NCBI RefSeq assembly: GCF_031846275.1 | Contig: NZ_JAVRIB010000010.1 | Span: forward strand, 62,001-126,000 | Origin: Spectribacter hydrogenoxidans | GTDB lineage: Bacteria > Pseudomonadota > Gammaproteobacteria > Nevskiales > Salinisphaeraceae | Direction of reading: 5' to 3' | DNA length: 64,000 nucleotides | Shown: one piece after another, positions 16,334 to 25,477 of the stretch | Numbering within the stretch: position 1 is the first letter of the stretch | How the letters are laid out: each line of letters opens with the position of its first letter | The notes under the pieces: generated by a model | What the model was told of the DNA's origin: nothing | Database searches by the model: none | Seen by the model: only the letters and a program-made list of their open reading frames with translations | Program-made: the position numbers and the translations under genes

Positions 16334-16873
16334 ATGCCGGAAGTCCGAAAATATCTCGCGCTGACAGCGCTGGGGGCGCATCGTGAGACGCTGACCGCCG
16401 ACCTCATAAGCGCAGTGGAAAAGCGCGGCTGCGACATCGTGGAATGCCGCCTGGCGCCGCTGGGCCGCCAGGTGACTGCCGCGCTTCTGATCGCCGGCAA
16501 CTGGAGCGCGCTGGGCAAACTCGAAAGCGCCCTGCCCGGCCTGGCCGAACAGCTCGACCTCCAACTTCACTACGCCCATACCGAGAACCCCGACCTGGCG
16601 CCCGATTTCCGCCCCTATGCCGCCGAGGTCTCGGCGCCCCAGCAATCGGGACTGCTGGGCGAACTGGTGGGATTCTTTCACGGCCAGGGCGCGCGGGTGG
16701 TGGAAATCACCAGCCAGGGTTACGACTCCGGCTACACCGGCGGGGCCATGTGCGGGGTGCATATTGCGCTGCAGGTTCCGATGACCCAGCATCCGCAGAC
16801 GCTACGGGAATCCTTCATGGACCTGTGCGACGACCTGCACGCCGACGGCATGCTCGACCCGATCAAGTCCTGA
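16334..16873 (+). CDS. gcvR: Glycine cleavage system transcriptional repressor family (ACT-domain) protein
   Basis: 179 residues with two ACT-like halves. The N-terminal KYLALTALGAHRETLTADLI and the later GLLGELVGFFHGQGARVVEI are typical of GcvR, which in E. coli antagonises GcvA. ATG 16334 is chosen because GAAGGG lies just before it; an earlier in-frame start adds 14 residues. The dapA/gcvR/bcp order is conserved in gammaproteobacteria. No gcvA or gcv operon is visible here. Confidence 0.88.
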   Translation: MPEVRKYLALTALGAHRETLTADLISAVEKRGCDIVECRLAPLGRQVTAALLIAGNWSALGKLESALPGLAEQLDLQLHYAHTENPDLAPDFRPYAAEVSAPQQSGLLGELVGFFHGQGARVVEITSQGYDSGYTGGAMCGVHIALQVPMTQHPQTLRESFMDLCDDLHADGMLDPIKS

Positions 16874-16897
16874 CCCAGCCTCTCCGACCAAGCCACT

Positions 16898-17362
16898 ATG
16901 AGCGAACTGCTTGACCGACCCGCGCCGGATATCACCCTGCCCGCCACCGGTGACCAGTCCCTCTCGCTGGCCGACCTGCGCGGCCAGGTCGTGGTGCTGT
17001 ACTTCTACCCACGGGACAACACGCCCGGCTGTACCCGCGAGGGCGAGGCCTTCCGCGACCGCTACGAGCAGTTCCGGCAGGCCGGCGCCGAGGTTCTTGG
17101 CGTATCCCGCGATACCGTGCAGAAGCATGAGAACTTCCGCGCCAAGTACGATTTCCCCTTTCATCTGCTGGCCGATACCGAGGAAACCGCCTGCCGGGCC
17201 TTCGGTGTACTTCGCGAAAAGATGATGTACGGCCGCAAGTCGATCGGCATCGAACGGTCGACCTTTCTGATCGACGACCAGGGCGTTGTCCGCCGCGAAT
17301 GGCGGGGCGTGTCGGTCAAGGGCCATGCCGACGAGGTGCTGCAGGCGATCGCAGACCTCTAG
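16898..17362 (+). CDS. bcp: Peroxiredoxin, Bcp/PrxQ family
   Basis: A 154-residue thiol peroxidase. The peroxidatic Cys45 is in FYPRDNTPGCTREG. Where E. coli Bcp has its resolving Cys five residues on, this protein has Glu50, so it is either 1-Cys or resolves through another Cys (Cys99 in EETACRAFG). Active-site Thr and Pro are present, and the length is normal. It follows gcvR by 24 bp and is probably in the same transcript. Confidence 0.93.
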   Translation: MSELLDRPAPDITLPATGDQSLSLADLRGQVVVLYFYPRDNTPGCTREGEAFRDRYEQFRQAGAEVLGVSRDTVQKHENFRAKYDFPFHLLADTEETACRAFGVLREKMMYGRKSIGIERSTFLIDDQGVVRREWRGVSVKGHADEVLQAIADL

Positions 17363-17404
17363 GCCCGCTTCACCGTCAATCCACCACTGCCGAGTGCTTG
17401 CCTC

Positions 17405-18808
17405 ATGGCGCGCCGCGTATTCGTTCTTGATACCAACGTGCTGATGCACGATCCCGCCGCTCTGTTCCGTTTCGAGGAACACGACATCTTCCTGCCGATG
17501 GTGGTGCTCGAGGAGCTGGACGCCGGCAAGAAGGGTCTGTCGGAGGTGGCCCGCAACGTCCGCCAAGTCAGTCGCTTCCTTGATGAGCTGATGCAGGGCT
17601 GCTCGCATGCGGATATCGAGGCCGGGATTCCGCTAAGCCCCCTCACCCGCAGCGGTGAGAACGGTGATACGCCGGTGGCCTGGGGCCGGCTGTATTTCGA
17701 GACCCACAACCCCTCGGCCGAGCTACCGACGGTACTGCCCGGCAGCAAGGCCGACAACAGCATCCTGCTGAGCGCCCTGTCACTACGGGCAGAACAGCGC
17801 GAGCGCGAGGTGGTACTGGTGTCCAAGGACATCAACCTCCGGATCAAGGCTGCGGTGATCGGTATCGACGCCGAGGATTACTACAACGACAAGGTCCTCG
17901 AAGACCTGGATTTGCTCTATACCGGCGCCGCCACCCTGCCCCCCGACTTCTGGGAACAGCATGGCGATTCGCTCGACTCCTGGCAGGAAGGGGCCCGCAC
18001 CTTCTACCGGGTGACGGGCGAAGACACCCGCGAGTGGATCAGCAACCAGTGTCTGCATTTCGACGCCGAAAACGACGTCGAGCTGATCGTGCGCGACCGT
18101 GACCAGGACGGTGCCACCCTGGCGCTGGCCGACGATTACCGCGAGGGGCGGAAAGCCGTCTGGGGCGTGAACGCCCGCAACAGTGAGCAGAACTTCGCTC
18201 TGAACCTGCTGATGGATCCGGACATCGACATCGTCACCCTGCTCGGCGCGGCCGGTACCGGCAAGACCCTGCTGGCTCTTGCCGCCGGCCTGGCCCAGAC
18301 CATGGACGAACAACGCTACCGCGAGATCGTGATGACCCGCGTGACGGTCCCCGTGGGGGACGACATCGGATTCCTGCCGGGCACCGAGGAAGAGAAGATG
18401 ACGCCCTGGATGGGCGCGCTGATGGACAACCTGGAAGTGCTGACCGGCAATCAGGAGGGGTCGGACTGGGAACGGGCCGCCACCAACGAGCTACTGGCCA
18501 AGCGCATCAAGATCCGCTCGGTGAACTTCATGCGCGGCCGCACCTTCCTGCACCGATACATTATCCTGGACGAGGCGCAGAACCTGACACCCAAGCAGAT
18601 GAAAACCCTCATCACCCGGGCCGGCCCCGGCAGCAAGATCGTCTGTCTGGGCAATCTGGCCCAGATCGACACCCCCTACCTCACCGAAACCACGTCCGGT
18701 CTGACCAACGTGGTCGACCGTTTCCGCGGCTGGGAACATGCCGGCCACATCACCCTCGCCCGCGGCGAGCGCTCGCGGCTGGCCGATTACGCGTCGCAGG
18801 CGCTGTAG
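17405..18808 (+). CDS. PIN-domain PhoH family protein (PhoH2-like RNase/ATPase)
   Basis: 467 residues. A PIN domain comes first with acidic motifs LDTNVLMHDP, VVLEELDAGKKG, ADNSIL and SKDINLRIKA. The PhoH ATPase domain follows, with Walker A GAAGTGKT, IILDEAQNLTPKQMK and a later GERSRLADYASQAL. PIN-PhoH proteins unwind and cleave RNA in an ATP-dependent way in characterised examples. ATG 17405 lies 42 bp after bcp. It is distinct from PhoL beside ybeY, which lacks the PIN domain. Confidence 0.9.
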   Translation: MARRVFVLDTNVLMHDPAALFRFEEHDIFLPMVVLEELDAGKKGLSEVARNVRQVSRFLDELMQGCSHADIEAGIPLSPLTRSGENGDTPVAWGRLYFETHNPSAELPTVLPGSKADNSILLSALSLRAEQREREVVLVSKDINLRIKAAVIGIDAEDYYNDKVLEDLDLLYTGAATLPPDFWEQHGDSLDSWQEGARTFYRVTGEDTREWISNQCLHFDAENDVELIVRDRDQDGATLALADDYREGRKAVWGVNARNSEQNFALNLLMDPDIDIVTLLGAAGTGKTLLALAAGLAQTMDEQRYREIVMTRVTVPVGDDIGFLPGTEEEKMTPWMGALMDNLEVLTGNQEGSDWERAATNELLAKRIKIRSVNFMRGRTFLHRYIILDEAQNLTPKQMKTLITRAGPGSKIVCLGNLAQIDTPYLTETTSGLTNVVDRFRGWEHAGHITLARGERSRLADYASQAL

Positions 18809-18847
18809 GCACTGATCGCAGCGTTGTTACAGGTAACCTCGCGGGCT

Positions 18848-18911
18848 AAACGCAAAGCCGAAAAGCCGTTCGCATCATCACCCCTTCGTGATTCTTGCGA
18901 CCTTGGCGGTG
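18848..18911. repeat. Degenerate CGCAAAG-type inverted repeat element
   Basis: The left arm AAACGCAAAGCCG and the right arm TTCTTGCGACCTTGGCGGT form an imperfect inverted pair. It is an eroded copy of the element at 18933-19004, directly beside it in the 228-bp gap between phoH and perM. Confidence 0.55.
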
Positions 18912-18932
18912 TCGTGAGCGACAACCGCAAAG

Positions 18933-19004
18933 GGCGCAAAAGACGCAAAGCCGGAAAACAATTCCATTAATCACCCCTTTGCGCTCTTCGCGACCTTTGC
19001 GGTT
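18933..19004. repeat. CGCAAAG-type inverted repeat element (family R1)
   Basis: The left arm AACCGCAAAGGGCGC and the right arm GCGACCTTTGCGGTT pair across a short AT-richer centre. The right arm has an internal CTTTGCG and CTTCGCG tandem. The same element recurs at 37275-37354. No transposase and no reading frame. It could act as a bidirectional hairpin between the convergent genes phoH and perM. Confidence 0.8.
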
Positions 19005-19036
19005 CCAGCGACAGGCACCCGGATTCATGCAGGCGC

Positions 19037-20107
19037 TCATGACGCCGCGTCAGAGGTTTCGGGGAGTGACCGCGGCCAGGCATTGATCACGGCATTGACC
19101 AGGGTGGCCAGCGGGATGGCGAAGAACACCCCCCAGAAGCCCCAGACGCCGCCGAAGAACAGTACCGCGGCGATGATCACCACCGGATGCAGACTGACGG
19201 CTTCTGAAAACAGCACCGGCACCAGCACGTTGCCATCCAGGATTTGCAGCACGATATAGGCGATCAGCACGTACAGCGTGTAGGCGGTCGGCCCCCATTG
19301 GGAATAGGCCACCAGCATCACCGGCAGGGTCATGAAGAAGGCACCAATGTAGGGCACCAGCACCGACAGCCCCACCAATGCCGACAGCAGCATGGCGTAC
19401 TTCAGACCGAGTATGGAAAACACGACGTACGCCACGATCCACACGAGCGCAATCTCGACCGCCTTGCCGCGGACATAGTTGGCCAGCTGCAGATCGACCT
19501 CGCTCCAGACCTGGCGCACGAGGCCTTCGTTGCGGGGTCCGAAGCGGCGCAGCCAGGCCAGAATGGCGCCCTTGTCGCTGAGCAGGAAGAAAACCAGCAG
19601 TGGCACCAGCACCAGGTAGACCGCCAGATAAAGCAGGCTCACGCCCACCACCACCGACCGCGATACCACCACCTGGCGCAGGGAACCGACATCCCGGGTG
19701 GCGGCGTTCATGACCGCGTCGACCTGTTCCTTGGTGATCAGGGCCGGATAGCGTTCCGGCAGCCCCTCCAGCCAGTTCTGGATGCTGCCGACGACCGCCG
19801 GTACGTCCTGGAGAATCTGCACCACCTGCCGGGCCAGCAGCGGCACCAGCGCGAATGCGCTCAGCAGCACCGCCAGCAGTAGTACCAGCGAGACCATCCC
19901 AGCGCCGGCGCGGCGCGGCACCCGCCAGCGTTCCAGCCGCGCCACCGGCCCTTCCAGCAGGTAGGCGAAAACCACCGCCGCGAAAACCGGCGCCAGATAG
20001 CCGCCGAAGAACACTACCAGCAGGATACCGCCGCCCAGCAACAGCGACAGCGTGACCACCTGGGGATCGGAAAAGTGGCGGGAAAACCAGTCTCTTATGA
20101 TGTTCAT
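19037..20107 (-). CDS. AI-2E family transporter / PerM-like permease
   Basis: 356 residues and about eight hydrophobic segments (for example LLLGGGILLVVFFGGYLAPV, LVLVPLLVFFLLSDKG, LPVMLVAY). The pattern SALVGLSVLVPYIGAF and the C-terminal GGVWGFWGVFFAIPLA are hallmarks of the AI-2E/UPF0118 family. Substrate cannot be inferred, since family members differ widely. ATG 20107 gives the usual family N-terminus; the frame stays open further upstream. Divergent from the BepA-like protease, a pairing also seen as perM/bepA in E. coli. Confidence 0.88.
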   Translation of the reverse strand: MNIIRDWFSRHFSDPQVVTLSLLLGGGILLVVFFGGYLAPVFAAVVFAYLLEGPVARLERWRVPRRAGAGMVSLVLLLAVLLSAFALVPLLARQVVQILQDVPAVVGSIQNWLEGLPERYPALITKEQVDAVMNAATRDVGSLRQVVVSRSVVVGVSLLYLAVYLVLVPLLVFFLLSDKGAILAWLRRFGPRNEGLVRQVWSEVDLQLANYVRGKAVEIALVWIVAYVVFSILGLKYAMLLSALVGLSVLVPYIGAFFMTLPVMLVAYSQWGPTAYTLYVLIAYIVLQILDGNVLVPVLFSEAVSLHPVVIIAAVLFFGGVWGFWGVFFAIPLATLVNAVINAWPRSLPETSDAAS

Positions 20108-20230
20108 CGCAGTGACTCGGGTCGCTGTCCATGCTCGCCGGGGGCCGGACCGAACCGGGGATTGAACCGGCACCGAAATCGGGCGTCAAACCCGGTACCA
20201 TTATGCCGTGCCGTCAGCGGAAACATCCTA

Positions 20231-21715
20231 GTGCGTCCCGTGTTCCTTTTCTTTCTAAGTCTGGGGCTGACCGTCTGCACGATGGCCAGCGCCGCCGATT
20301 ACGACCTGCCGTCGATCGGCCAGCCGGCGGATACCGTGATGTCCCCGGCAGAGGAAGATCGCATCGGCCGTCAGGTGGTGTCGCAACTTCTCAAGAACGG
20401 CGCCATTCTGGACGATCCCGAGCTTTCCGCCTATCTGCGCAGCGTCGGCACCCGGCTGGCGTTGCAGACCCGTAGCCAACCGGACGATTTCGAGTTCTTT
20501 CTAATCAACAGCCAGCAGGTTAACGCGTTCGCGTTGCCCGGTGGTTATATCGGCATGAATGCCGGTCTGATCATGGAATCGGAGACGGAAAGCGAGATGG
20601 CCGGCGTGATGGCCCACGAAATAGCCCATGTCACCCAGCGCCACATCGCCCGCCAGATCCAGGCCACCCAGGGCATGTCGATCGCCACGGCCGCTGCCAT
20701 GCTGCTGGCCATCATCGCCGGCGGCGGCAACCCGGCGGTGGTCCAGGCCGCCATCACCATGGGCATCTCCGGCATGGGGCAACAGCAGATCAACTTTACC
20801 CGCGCACACGAACTGGAAGCGGACCGACTGGGCATCCGAACGCTCGCCGGCGCCGGCTATAACCCGAACGGCATGGGCAGCTTCTTCGAGAAGATGGAGC
20901 GTCGCTCCCGCCTCTACGGCAACCAATTGCCGGAAATTCTGCTGACCCATCCGATCAGCACCACGCGTATCGCCGAAGCTCGCTCCCGGGCGCGCGACTA
21001 CGGTTCCGGCAACATGCAGGAATCGGATCGCTACCGACTCATGCGGGCCCGGGCCCGGGTACTGTCCAGCAGCCAGCCGACCGATTCGCTGGCCTATTAC
21101 CAGGGACAGCGCAATGGCGATCAGGCCCACCCGGCGGACGACTATGGCTATGCCCTGGCACTGTCACGCGTCGGCCGAAGCGAGGCCGCTCGCGATATTC
21201 TCGCCAACCTGACCGAGAAGACCGGCACGGCACATCCGCACTTCGCCCTGGCCCTGGCCCAGACACAGTTCGAAACCGGAGAGGATGACGCCGCCTTGGC
21301 AACACTCGACCAGCTCCGGCGGGAGTACTCCTCCTACCGGCCGGTAATCCTTGCCTATGGCAAGGCGCTGCTGCGGACCAACCAGCCGGCCGAAACCCGC
21401 GCCTTTCTGCTTGACCAGAGCAGCATGCTCAACCGCGATCCCCACCTGCATCAGTTGCTGGCACGCGCGGCCGATGAGATGGACCAGCCGGAAGAGGCTT
21501 ATTACCAGGAAGCCGAGGCGCATCGGCTGCGTGGCGAATACGGCGCCGCCATATTCAAGCTGCGCTCGGCGCTGGAACTACCGGATCTGAGCAGCCAGGC
21601 CGAATCCCGGATCCAGGCGGCGCTCAGCCGCTTCCGTCAGCAGTGCGATCGGCTCTGGTCCGAAAGCGAATGCCGAAAGCGAATCGAGGGTGTAGTCGGG
21701 CGGCGAGACTGGTAG
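20231..21715 (+). CDS. bepA: BepA-like M48 periplasmic metalloprotease with TPR repeats
   Basis: 494 residues. The signal peptide (VRPVFLFFLSLGLTVCTMASA) is cleaved before ADYDLP. The M48 domain has the zinc site HEIAHVTQRH and the third ligand in HELEADRLG. The C-terminal third holds TPR-like helices that in E. coli BepA contact the BAM complex. BepA degrades or matures misassembled LptD and other outer-membrane proteins. GTG 20231 is chosen because the signal peptide starts there, with GGAAA just upstream. Divergent from the PerM-like gene. Confidence 0.92.
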   Translation: MRPVFLFFLSLGLTVCTMASAADYDLPSIGQPADTVMSPAEEDRIGRQVVSQLLKNGAILDDPELSAYLRSVGTRLALQTRSQPDDFEFFLINSQQVNAFALPGGYIGMNAGLIMESETESEMAGVMAHEIAHVTQRHIARQIQATQGMSIATAAAMLLAIIAGGGNPAVVQAAITMGISGMGQQQINFTRAHELEADRLGIRTLAGAGYNPNGMGSFFEKMERRSRLYGNQLPEILLTHPISTTRIAEARSRARDYGSGNMQESDRYRLMRARARVLSSSQPTDSLAYYQGQRNGDQAHPADDYGYALALSRVGRSEAARDILANLTEKTGTAHPHFALALAQTQFETGEDDAALATLDQLRREYSSYRPVILAYGKALLRTNQPAETRAFLLDQSSMLNRDPHLHQLLARAADEMDQPEEAYYQEAEAHRLRGEYGAAIFKLRSALELPDLSSQAESRIQAALSRFRQQCDRLWSESECRKRIEGVVGRRDW

Positions 21716-21739
21716 CCGTATAAATCAGGGAATCCGTGG

Positions 21740-22912
21740 TCAGACAGCCGGGCGCAGATCGCGCACCGGCGCCATGCTGTTCCAGAGCTTGCAGCTGGGA
21801 CATTGCCAGTGCAGATACCGTCCGGAGAACCCGCAGTGGCCGCAGTGATAGCGCGGCTGCTGCTCCATGATCTGCTGCAGCGACTGACGCAGACTTTCCA
21901 GCGGCCCCGACAGCCCGGAACGTGAATCGGTCGAGGTCAGGTCCAGCAGGTGATAGAACCCCATCCAGCTGGGCTCGCCCTGGAGATAATCGGCCAGAAA
22001 GGCGATGGCGCCGTCACTGTCGCCTTCCCGCTGCATCAGTCTGGCCATGGCGATGGAAGGCGCCGCCCCCGGATAACGCGGGATGATCTGCTCCAGCAGC
22101 TTGCGATACCCGTCCGGCTGGCTAAGGACCTCGTGGCAGCGCCGCAGGGGCTCGATGATTTCGGTCACGAAATCGATATCCTGACGAATCACCTGCCGGT
22201 AGGCCTTGATCGCTGCGGTGTGATCATCCGCGGCTTCGGCGATCTCGCCCCGCAGCAGGCTGGCGCGCACGCAGTCGCGGTACTCGTGGCGGGCACGGCC
22301 GAGATGGCTGAGGGCAGCATCGGCATCGCCGGATTCGCGAGCCGCTTCCGCCATTTCGCAGTGATACTGGGCGATCACCGGCCGCAGCGCCTGCCCCCGG
22401 GCGGATTCCAGCCGACGGGTGGTTTCGATCGCCTGGCGCCAGTCCCGCTCGGCCTCGTAGATCGACAACAGCCCCACCAGCGAACGTTCCAGGAACATGC
22501 CCTGATCCACCAGTTCGCGGAACAGGTCCTCCGCCCGGTCGAGCACCCCGGCGCGCAGATAGTCCTGTGCCAGTTCGAACCGGGCCTGGTTGCGATGGAT
22601 GGCCTTCAGATTGGGCCGGGCCACCAGGTTCTGGTGGACCCGCAATGCGCGGTCGACTTCGCCCTGCCGGCGGAACAGATTGCCCAGCGCGAGGTGGGTC
22701 TCGACCGTCTCGTTGTCCACCTCGAGCAGCCGCATGAAGACCTCGATGGCCTTGTCGGCGTCCTCGTTAACCAGATGGCTGATGCCCCGCAGATAGTCGG
22801 CGTGGACGACCGGCGGATTCTCCTCGGCCGGGCGAAAGCGCCCGCGCAGGTACCAGCCCGACGCCGCTGCCAGCGGCAGCAGCAGAAGGACCAGCCAGAG
22901 TCCGTCAAGCAT
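21740..22912 (-). CDS. lapB: Lipopolysaccharide assembly protein B (LapB/YciM)
   Basis: 390 residues. One N-terminal membrane helix (LWLVLLLLPLAAASGWYL) anchors a cytoplasmic array of TPR helices. The C-terminus is a rubredoxin-like metal-binding domain with CGHCGF and CPSCKLW. LapB guides FtsH to LpxC and so limits lipid A synthesis. The start overlaps the lapA stop by 8 bases. Length equals E. coli LapB (389). Confidence 0.95.
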   Translation of the reverse strand: MLDGLWLVLLLLPLAAASGWYLRGRFRPAEENPPVVHADYLRGISHLVNEDADKAIEVFMRLLEVDNETVETHLALGNLFRRQGEVDRALRVHQNLVARPNLKAIHRNQARFELAQDYLRAGVLDRAEDLFRELVDQGMFLERSLVGLLSIYEAERDWRQAIETTRRLESARGQALRPVIAQYHCEMAEAARESGDADAALSHLGRARHEYRDCVRASLLRGEIAEAADDHTAAIKAYRQVIRQDIDFVTEIIEPLRRCHEVLSQPDGYRKLLEQIIPRYPGAAPSIAMARLMQREGDSDGAIAFLADYLQGEPSWMGFYHLLDLTSTDSRSGLSGPLESLRQSLQQIMEQQPRYHCGHCGFSGRYLHWQCPSCKLWNSMAPVRDLRPAV

Positions 22913-23195
22913 CGTGTATGGGCATGCTCCGCAGGTTGCGGATCTCGGTGCGCGCGTCCTTCAGGCCGCGCTGCGTCCTTGCCAGCTCCCGCCGCAACCC
23001 CATCATGCGACCGAGCAACAGCAGCAGCGCAATGGCGAAACCGAGTGCGAAGTCCAGGATCAGGACCACGACCAGGGGCACTCGCGCGTCGCTGAACAGC
23101 AGATCGACGGTCACCAGCTGGAAATTGAAGAACCCGAAGGTCACGCCCAGTACCAGGGCGGCCACGAGAACGAGATTGCGGAGCAGTCGGAGCAT
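22905..23195 (-). CDS. lapA: Lipopolysaccharide assembly protein A (LapA) domain protein
   Basis: 96 residues. Two membrane helices (LVLVAALVLGVTFGFFNFQ and VVVLILDFALGFAIALLLLL) flank the conserved VTVDLLFSDARVPL. A short coiled-coil tail (RRELARTQRGLKDARTEIR) follows. It works with LapB in control of LPS synthesis. ATG 23195 is the start; the longer frame upstream overlaps ihfB out of frame and is spurious. Order ihfB-lapA-lapB is conserved. Confidence 0.93.
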   Translation of the reverse strand: MLRLLRNLVLVAALVLGVTFGFFNFQLVTVDLLFSDARVPLVVVLILDFALGFAIALLLLLGRMMGLRRELARTQRGLKDARTEIRNLRSMPIHDA

Positions 23196-23268
23196 GCGAG
23201 GAAACCCGTGAGGCCTAGCCAAACCAGCACCGGATTGTAGCAGCCGTGCCGGCGATCCAGCGGGAGGG

Positions 23269-23553
23269 TCAGGGGCCGCCGTTGACGCGCTCGCGCAACT
23301 CCTTGCCGGGTTTGAAGTGGGGCACGTACTTCTCGGGAATATCCACGGACTCACCCGTCTTCGGGTTGCGTCCGACGCGTGCCGGACGATGGTGCACAGA
23401 AAAGCTGCCGAAGCCGCGTATTTCGATGCGCCCGCCGATTTCCAGCGCGTTGGCCACGCGATCCAGCACCAGCTTGACCGCCAACTCCACATCTCGGTGC
23501 CCGAGATGCGTCTGGCTGGCCACCAAGCGCTCGATCAGTTCGGATTTTGTCAT
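23269..23553 (-). CDS. ihfB: Integration host factor subunit beta
   Basis: 94 residues, the standard length. MTKSELIERLVASQTHL, GRIEIRGFGSFSVHHRP and RVGRNPKTGE are diagnostic. It forms a DNA-bending heterodimer with IhfA. GGCGGGG precedes ATG 23553. It lies downstream of rpsA past a strong hairpin. Confidence 0.98.
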   Translation of the reverse strand: MTKSELIERLVASQTHLGHRDVELAVKLVLDRVANALEIGGRIEIRGFGSFSVHHRPARVGRNPKTGESVDIPEKYVPHFKPGKELRERVNGGP

Positions 23554-23602
23554 CGAAGCCCCGCCAATATTGCTCCCATCTTGTTCGAGGCTAGACCAAA
23601 TA

Positions 23603-23627
23603 CCGGGCACCGACAAGCGGTGCCCGG
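23603..23627 (-). terminator. Hairpin between rpsA and ihfB (attenuator or terminator)
   Basis: A perfect 10-bp stem CCGGGCACCG/CGGTGCCCGG with a five-base loop. On the minus strand only TATTT follows, so termination would be weak. A second, shorter hairpin (CGGGAGT/ACTCCCG) overlaps the rpsA stop codon. Confidence 0.55.
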
Positions 23628-23658
23628 TCAAGCACTTAAAGGAACCCGGGAGTCCCGA

Positions 23659-25335
23659 CTACTCCCGGTCGCCCATCTGCTCCTTGAGCAGATCGCCGAG
23701 GCTGGTGGTACCGGTGGTGTTCTCGGTATCGCCGTACTCGCGCAGCGCTTCCTTTTCTTCCTTTTCTTCCTTGGCCTTGATCGACAGGCTGACCGTGCGG
23801 TTCTTGCGGTCCAGACCCATGAAGCGGGCTTCGACTTCCTCACCCTGCGACAGCACGCTGCGAGCATCCTCGACCCGGTCGCGGGCGATATCCGAGGCAC
23901 GGATATAGCCGGAAATGTCGTCGGTCAGCTGCACCGTGGCGCCCTTGGCATCCACTTCGGTGATGGTGCCGGTCACGATGGTGCCCTTGGGATGGGCGGC
24001 CACGAAATCGGACAGCGGATCCTGGGCCAGCTGCTTGACGCCCAGCGAGATGCGCTCGCGGTCGGAGTCAATGGAAAGCACCACGGCTTCCACTTCCTCG
24101 CCCTTACGGTAGTTGCGCACGGCATCCTCGCCCGGTTCGTTCCAGGACAGATCCGACAGATGCACCAGGCCATCGATGCCGCCCGGCAGGCCGACGAAAA
24201 TACCGAAGTCGGTAATCGACTTGATCTGGCCGGAGACGGTGTCGCCCTTCTGGTGATTCTGCGAGAAATCGTCCCAGGGGTTGGCACGGCACTGCTTCAT
24301 GCCCAGCGAGATGCGGCGACGCTCCTCGTCGATCTCGAGCACCATGACCTCGACTTCCTCGCCGACATCCACCACGGCACCCGGGTTGACGTTCTTGTTG
24401 GTCCAGTCCATTTCGGACACGTGCACCAGACCCTCGACGCCTTCCTCGATCTCGACGAAGGAGCCGTAATCGGTGATGTTGGTGACATTGCCGAACAGGC
24501 GGGTGTTCTCCGGGTAGCGGCGGGCGATGTTGACCCAGGGATCGTCGCCCAGCTGCTTCAGGCCCAGCGACACGCGGGTGCGTTCGCGGTCGAACTTGAG
24601 TACCTTGACCTCGATTTCGGCGCCGACTTCCACCACCTCGGACGGATCCTTGACCCGCTTCCAGGACATGTCGGTAATGTGCAGCAGACCGTCGATGCCG
24701 CCCAGGTCCACGAACGCGCCGTAGTCGACCAGGTTCTTGACGATGCCCTTGAGGACCACGCCTTCCTGCAGGGTCTCCAGCAGCTGCTTGCGCTCCTCGC
24801 TGTATTCTTCCTGCAGCACGTCGCGGCGCGAAACCACCACGTTGTTGCGGGCGCGATCCAGCTTGATCACGCGGAACTCGAGCGGCTTGCCTTCCAGGTA
24901 GGTGGTGTCGCGCACCGGACGCACATCCACCAGCGACCCCGGCAGGAACGCGCGGACATTGCCCACGTCCACCGTGTAGCCGCCCTTGACCTTGCCGCTG
25001 ATGGTGCCGGCCACCGACTCGCTCTTTTCGTAGGCAGTGTTGAGGAAATCCCAGGTGCGGATACGTTCCGCCTTTTCCTTCGACAGCCGGGTGGCGCCGA
25101 AGCCGTCCTCAACCGCTTCCAGAGCGACCTCGACCTGGTCGCCCACGTTGATCGAGAGTTCGCCGCGCTCGTCGTAGAACTCCTCAATGGGGATGACGCC
25201 CTCGGACTTCAGTCCGGCATCGACGATGACCACGTCGGACTTGATTTCCAGCACCTCGGCATCGACCAGCGATCCGGGGAGCATGGTCTGCCCCTTGAGG
25301 CTTTGTTCAAATAGCTCGGCAAAACTTTCAGTCAT
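23659..25335 (-). CDS. rpsA: 30S ribosomal protein S1
   Basis: 558 residues with six S1 RNA-binding repeats, seen as recurring GLVHVSEMDW, GLLHITDMSW and GLVHLSDLSW motifs. The first two repeats bind the ribosome; the others bind mRNA. Starts MTESFAELFEQSLKGQTMLPG. It lies 142 bp after cmk, in the conserved order cmk-rpsA-ihfB. Confidence 0.98.
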   Translation of the reverse strand: MTESFAELFEQSLKGQTMLPGSLVDAEVLEIKSDVVIVDAGLKSEGVIPIEEFYDERGELSINVGDQVEVALEAVEDGFGATRLSKEKAERIRTWDFLNTAYEKSESVAGTISGKVKGGYTVDVGNVRAFLPGSLVDVRPVRDTTYLEGKPLEFRVIKLDRARNNVVVSRRDVLQEEYSEERKQLLETLQEGVVLKGIVKNLVDYGAFVDLGGIDGLLHITDMSWKRVKDPSEVVEVGAEIEVKVLKFDRERTRVSLGLKQLGDDPWVNIARRYPENTRLFGNVTNITDYGSFVEIEEGVEGLVHVSEMDWTNKNVNPGAVVDVGEEVEVMVLEIDEERRRISLGMKQCRANPWDDFSQNHQKGDTVSGQIKSITDFGIFVGLPGGIDGLVHLSDLSWNEPGEDAVRNYRKGEEVEAVVLSIDSDRERISLGVKQLAQDPLSDFVAAHPKGTIVTGTITEVDAKGATVQLTDDISGYIRASDIARDRVEDARSVLSQGEEVEARFMGLDRKNRTVSLSIKAKEEKEEKEALREYGDTENTTGTTSLGDLLKEQMGDRE

Positions 25336-25477
25336 GGTTGAGGAAAATTCCTACGGCCTCCGGCGAATGCGGGTCGTTGCCCGGCGGGCGAAGTGCCGTG
25401 TTGTTGTGTGAAACCGCCGACACGGACATTGCGTCCGGACCGGTCCGTTGATGCCCTCGCGGGCCTCCTTCTTCTCG

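Noticed and set aside
23317..25314. A 665-residue plus-strand frame across rpsA
   Set aside because: Antisense shadow of the S1 repeats; it is rich in His, Ala and Gln with periodic repeats that mirror S1.
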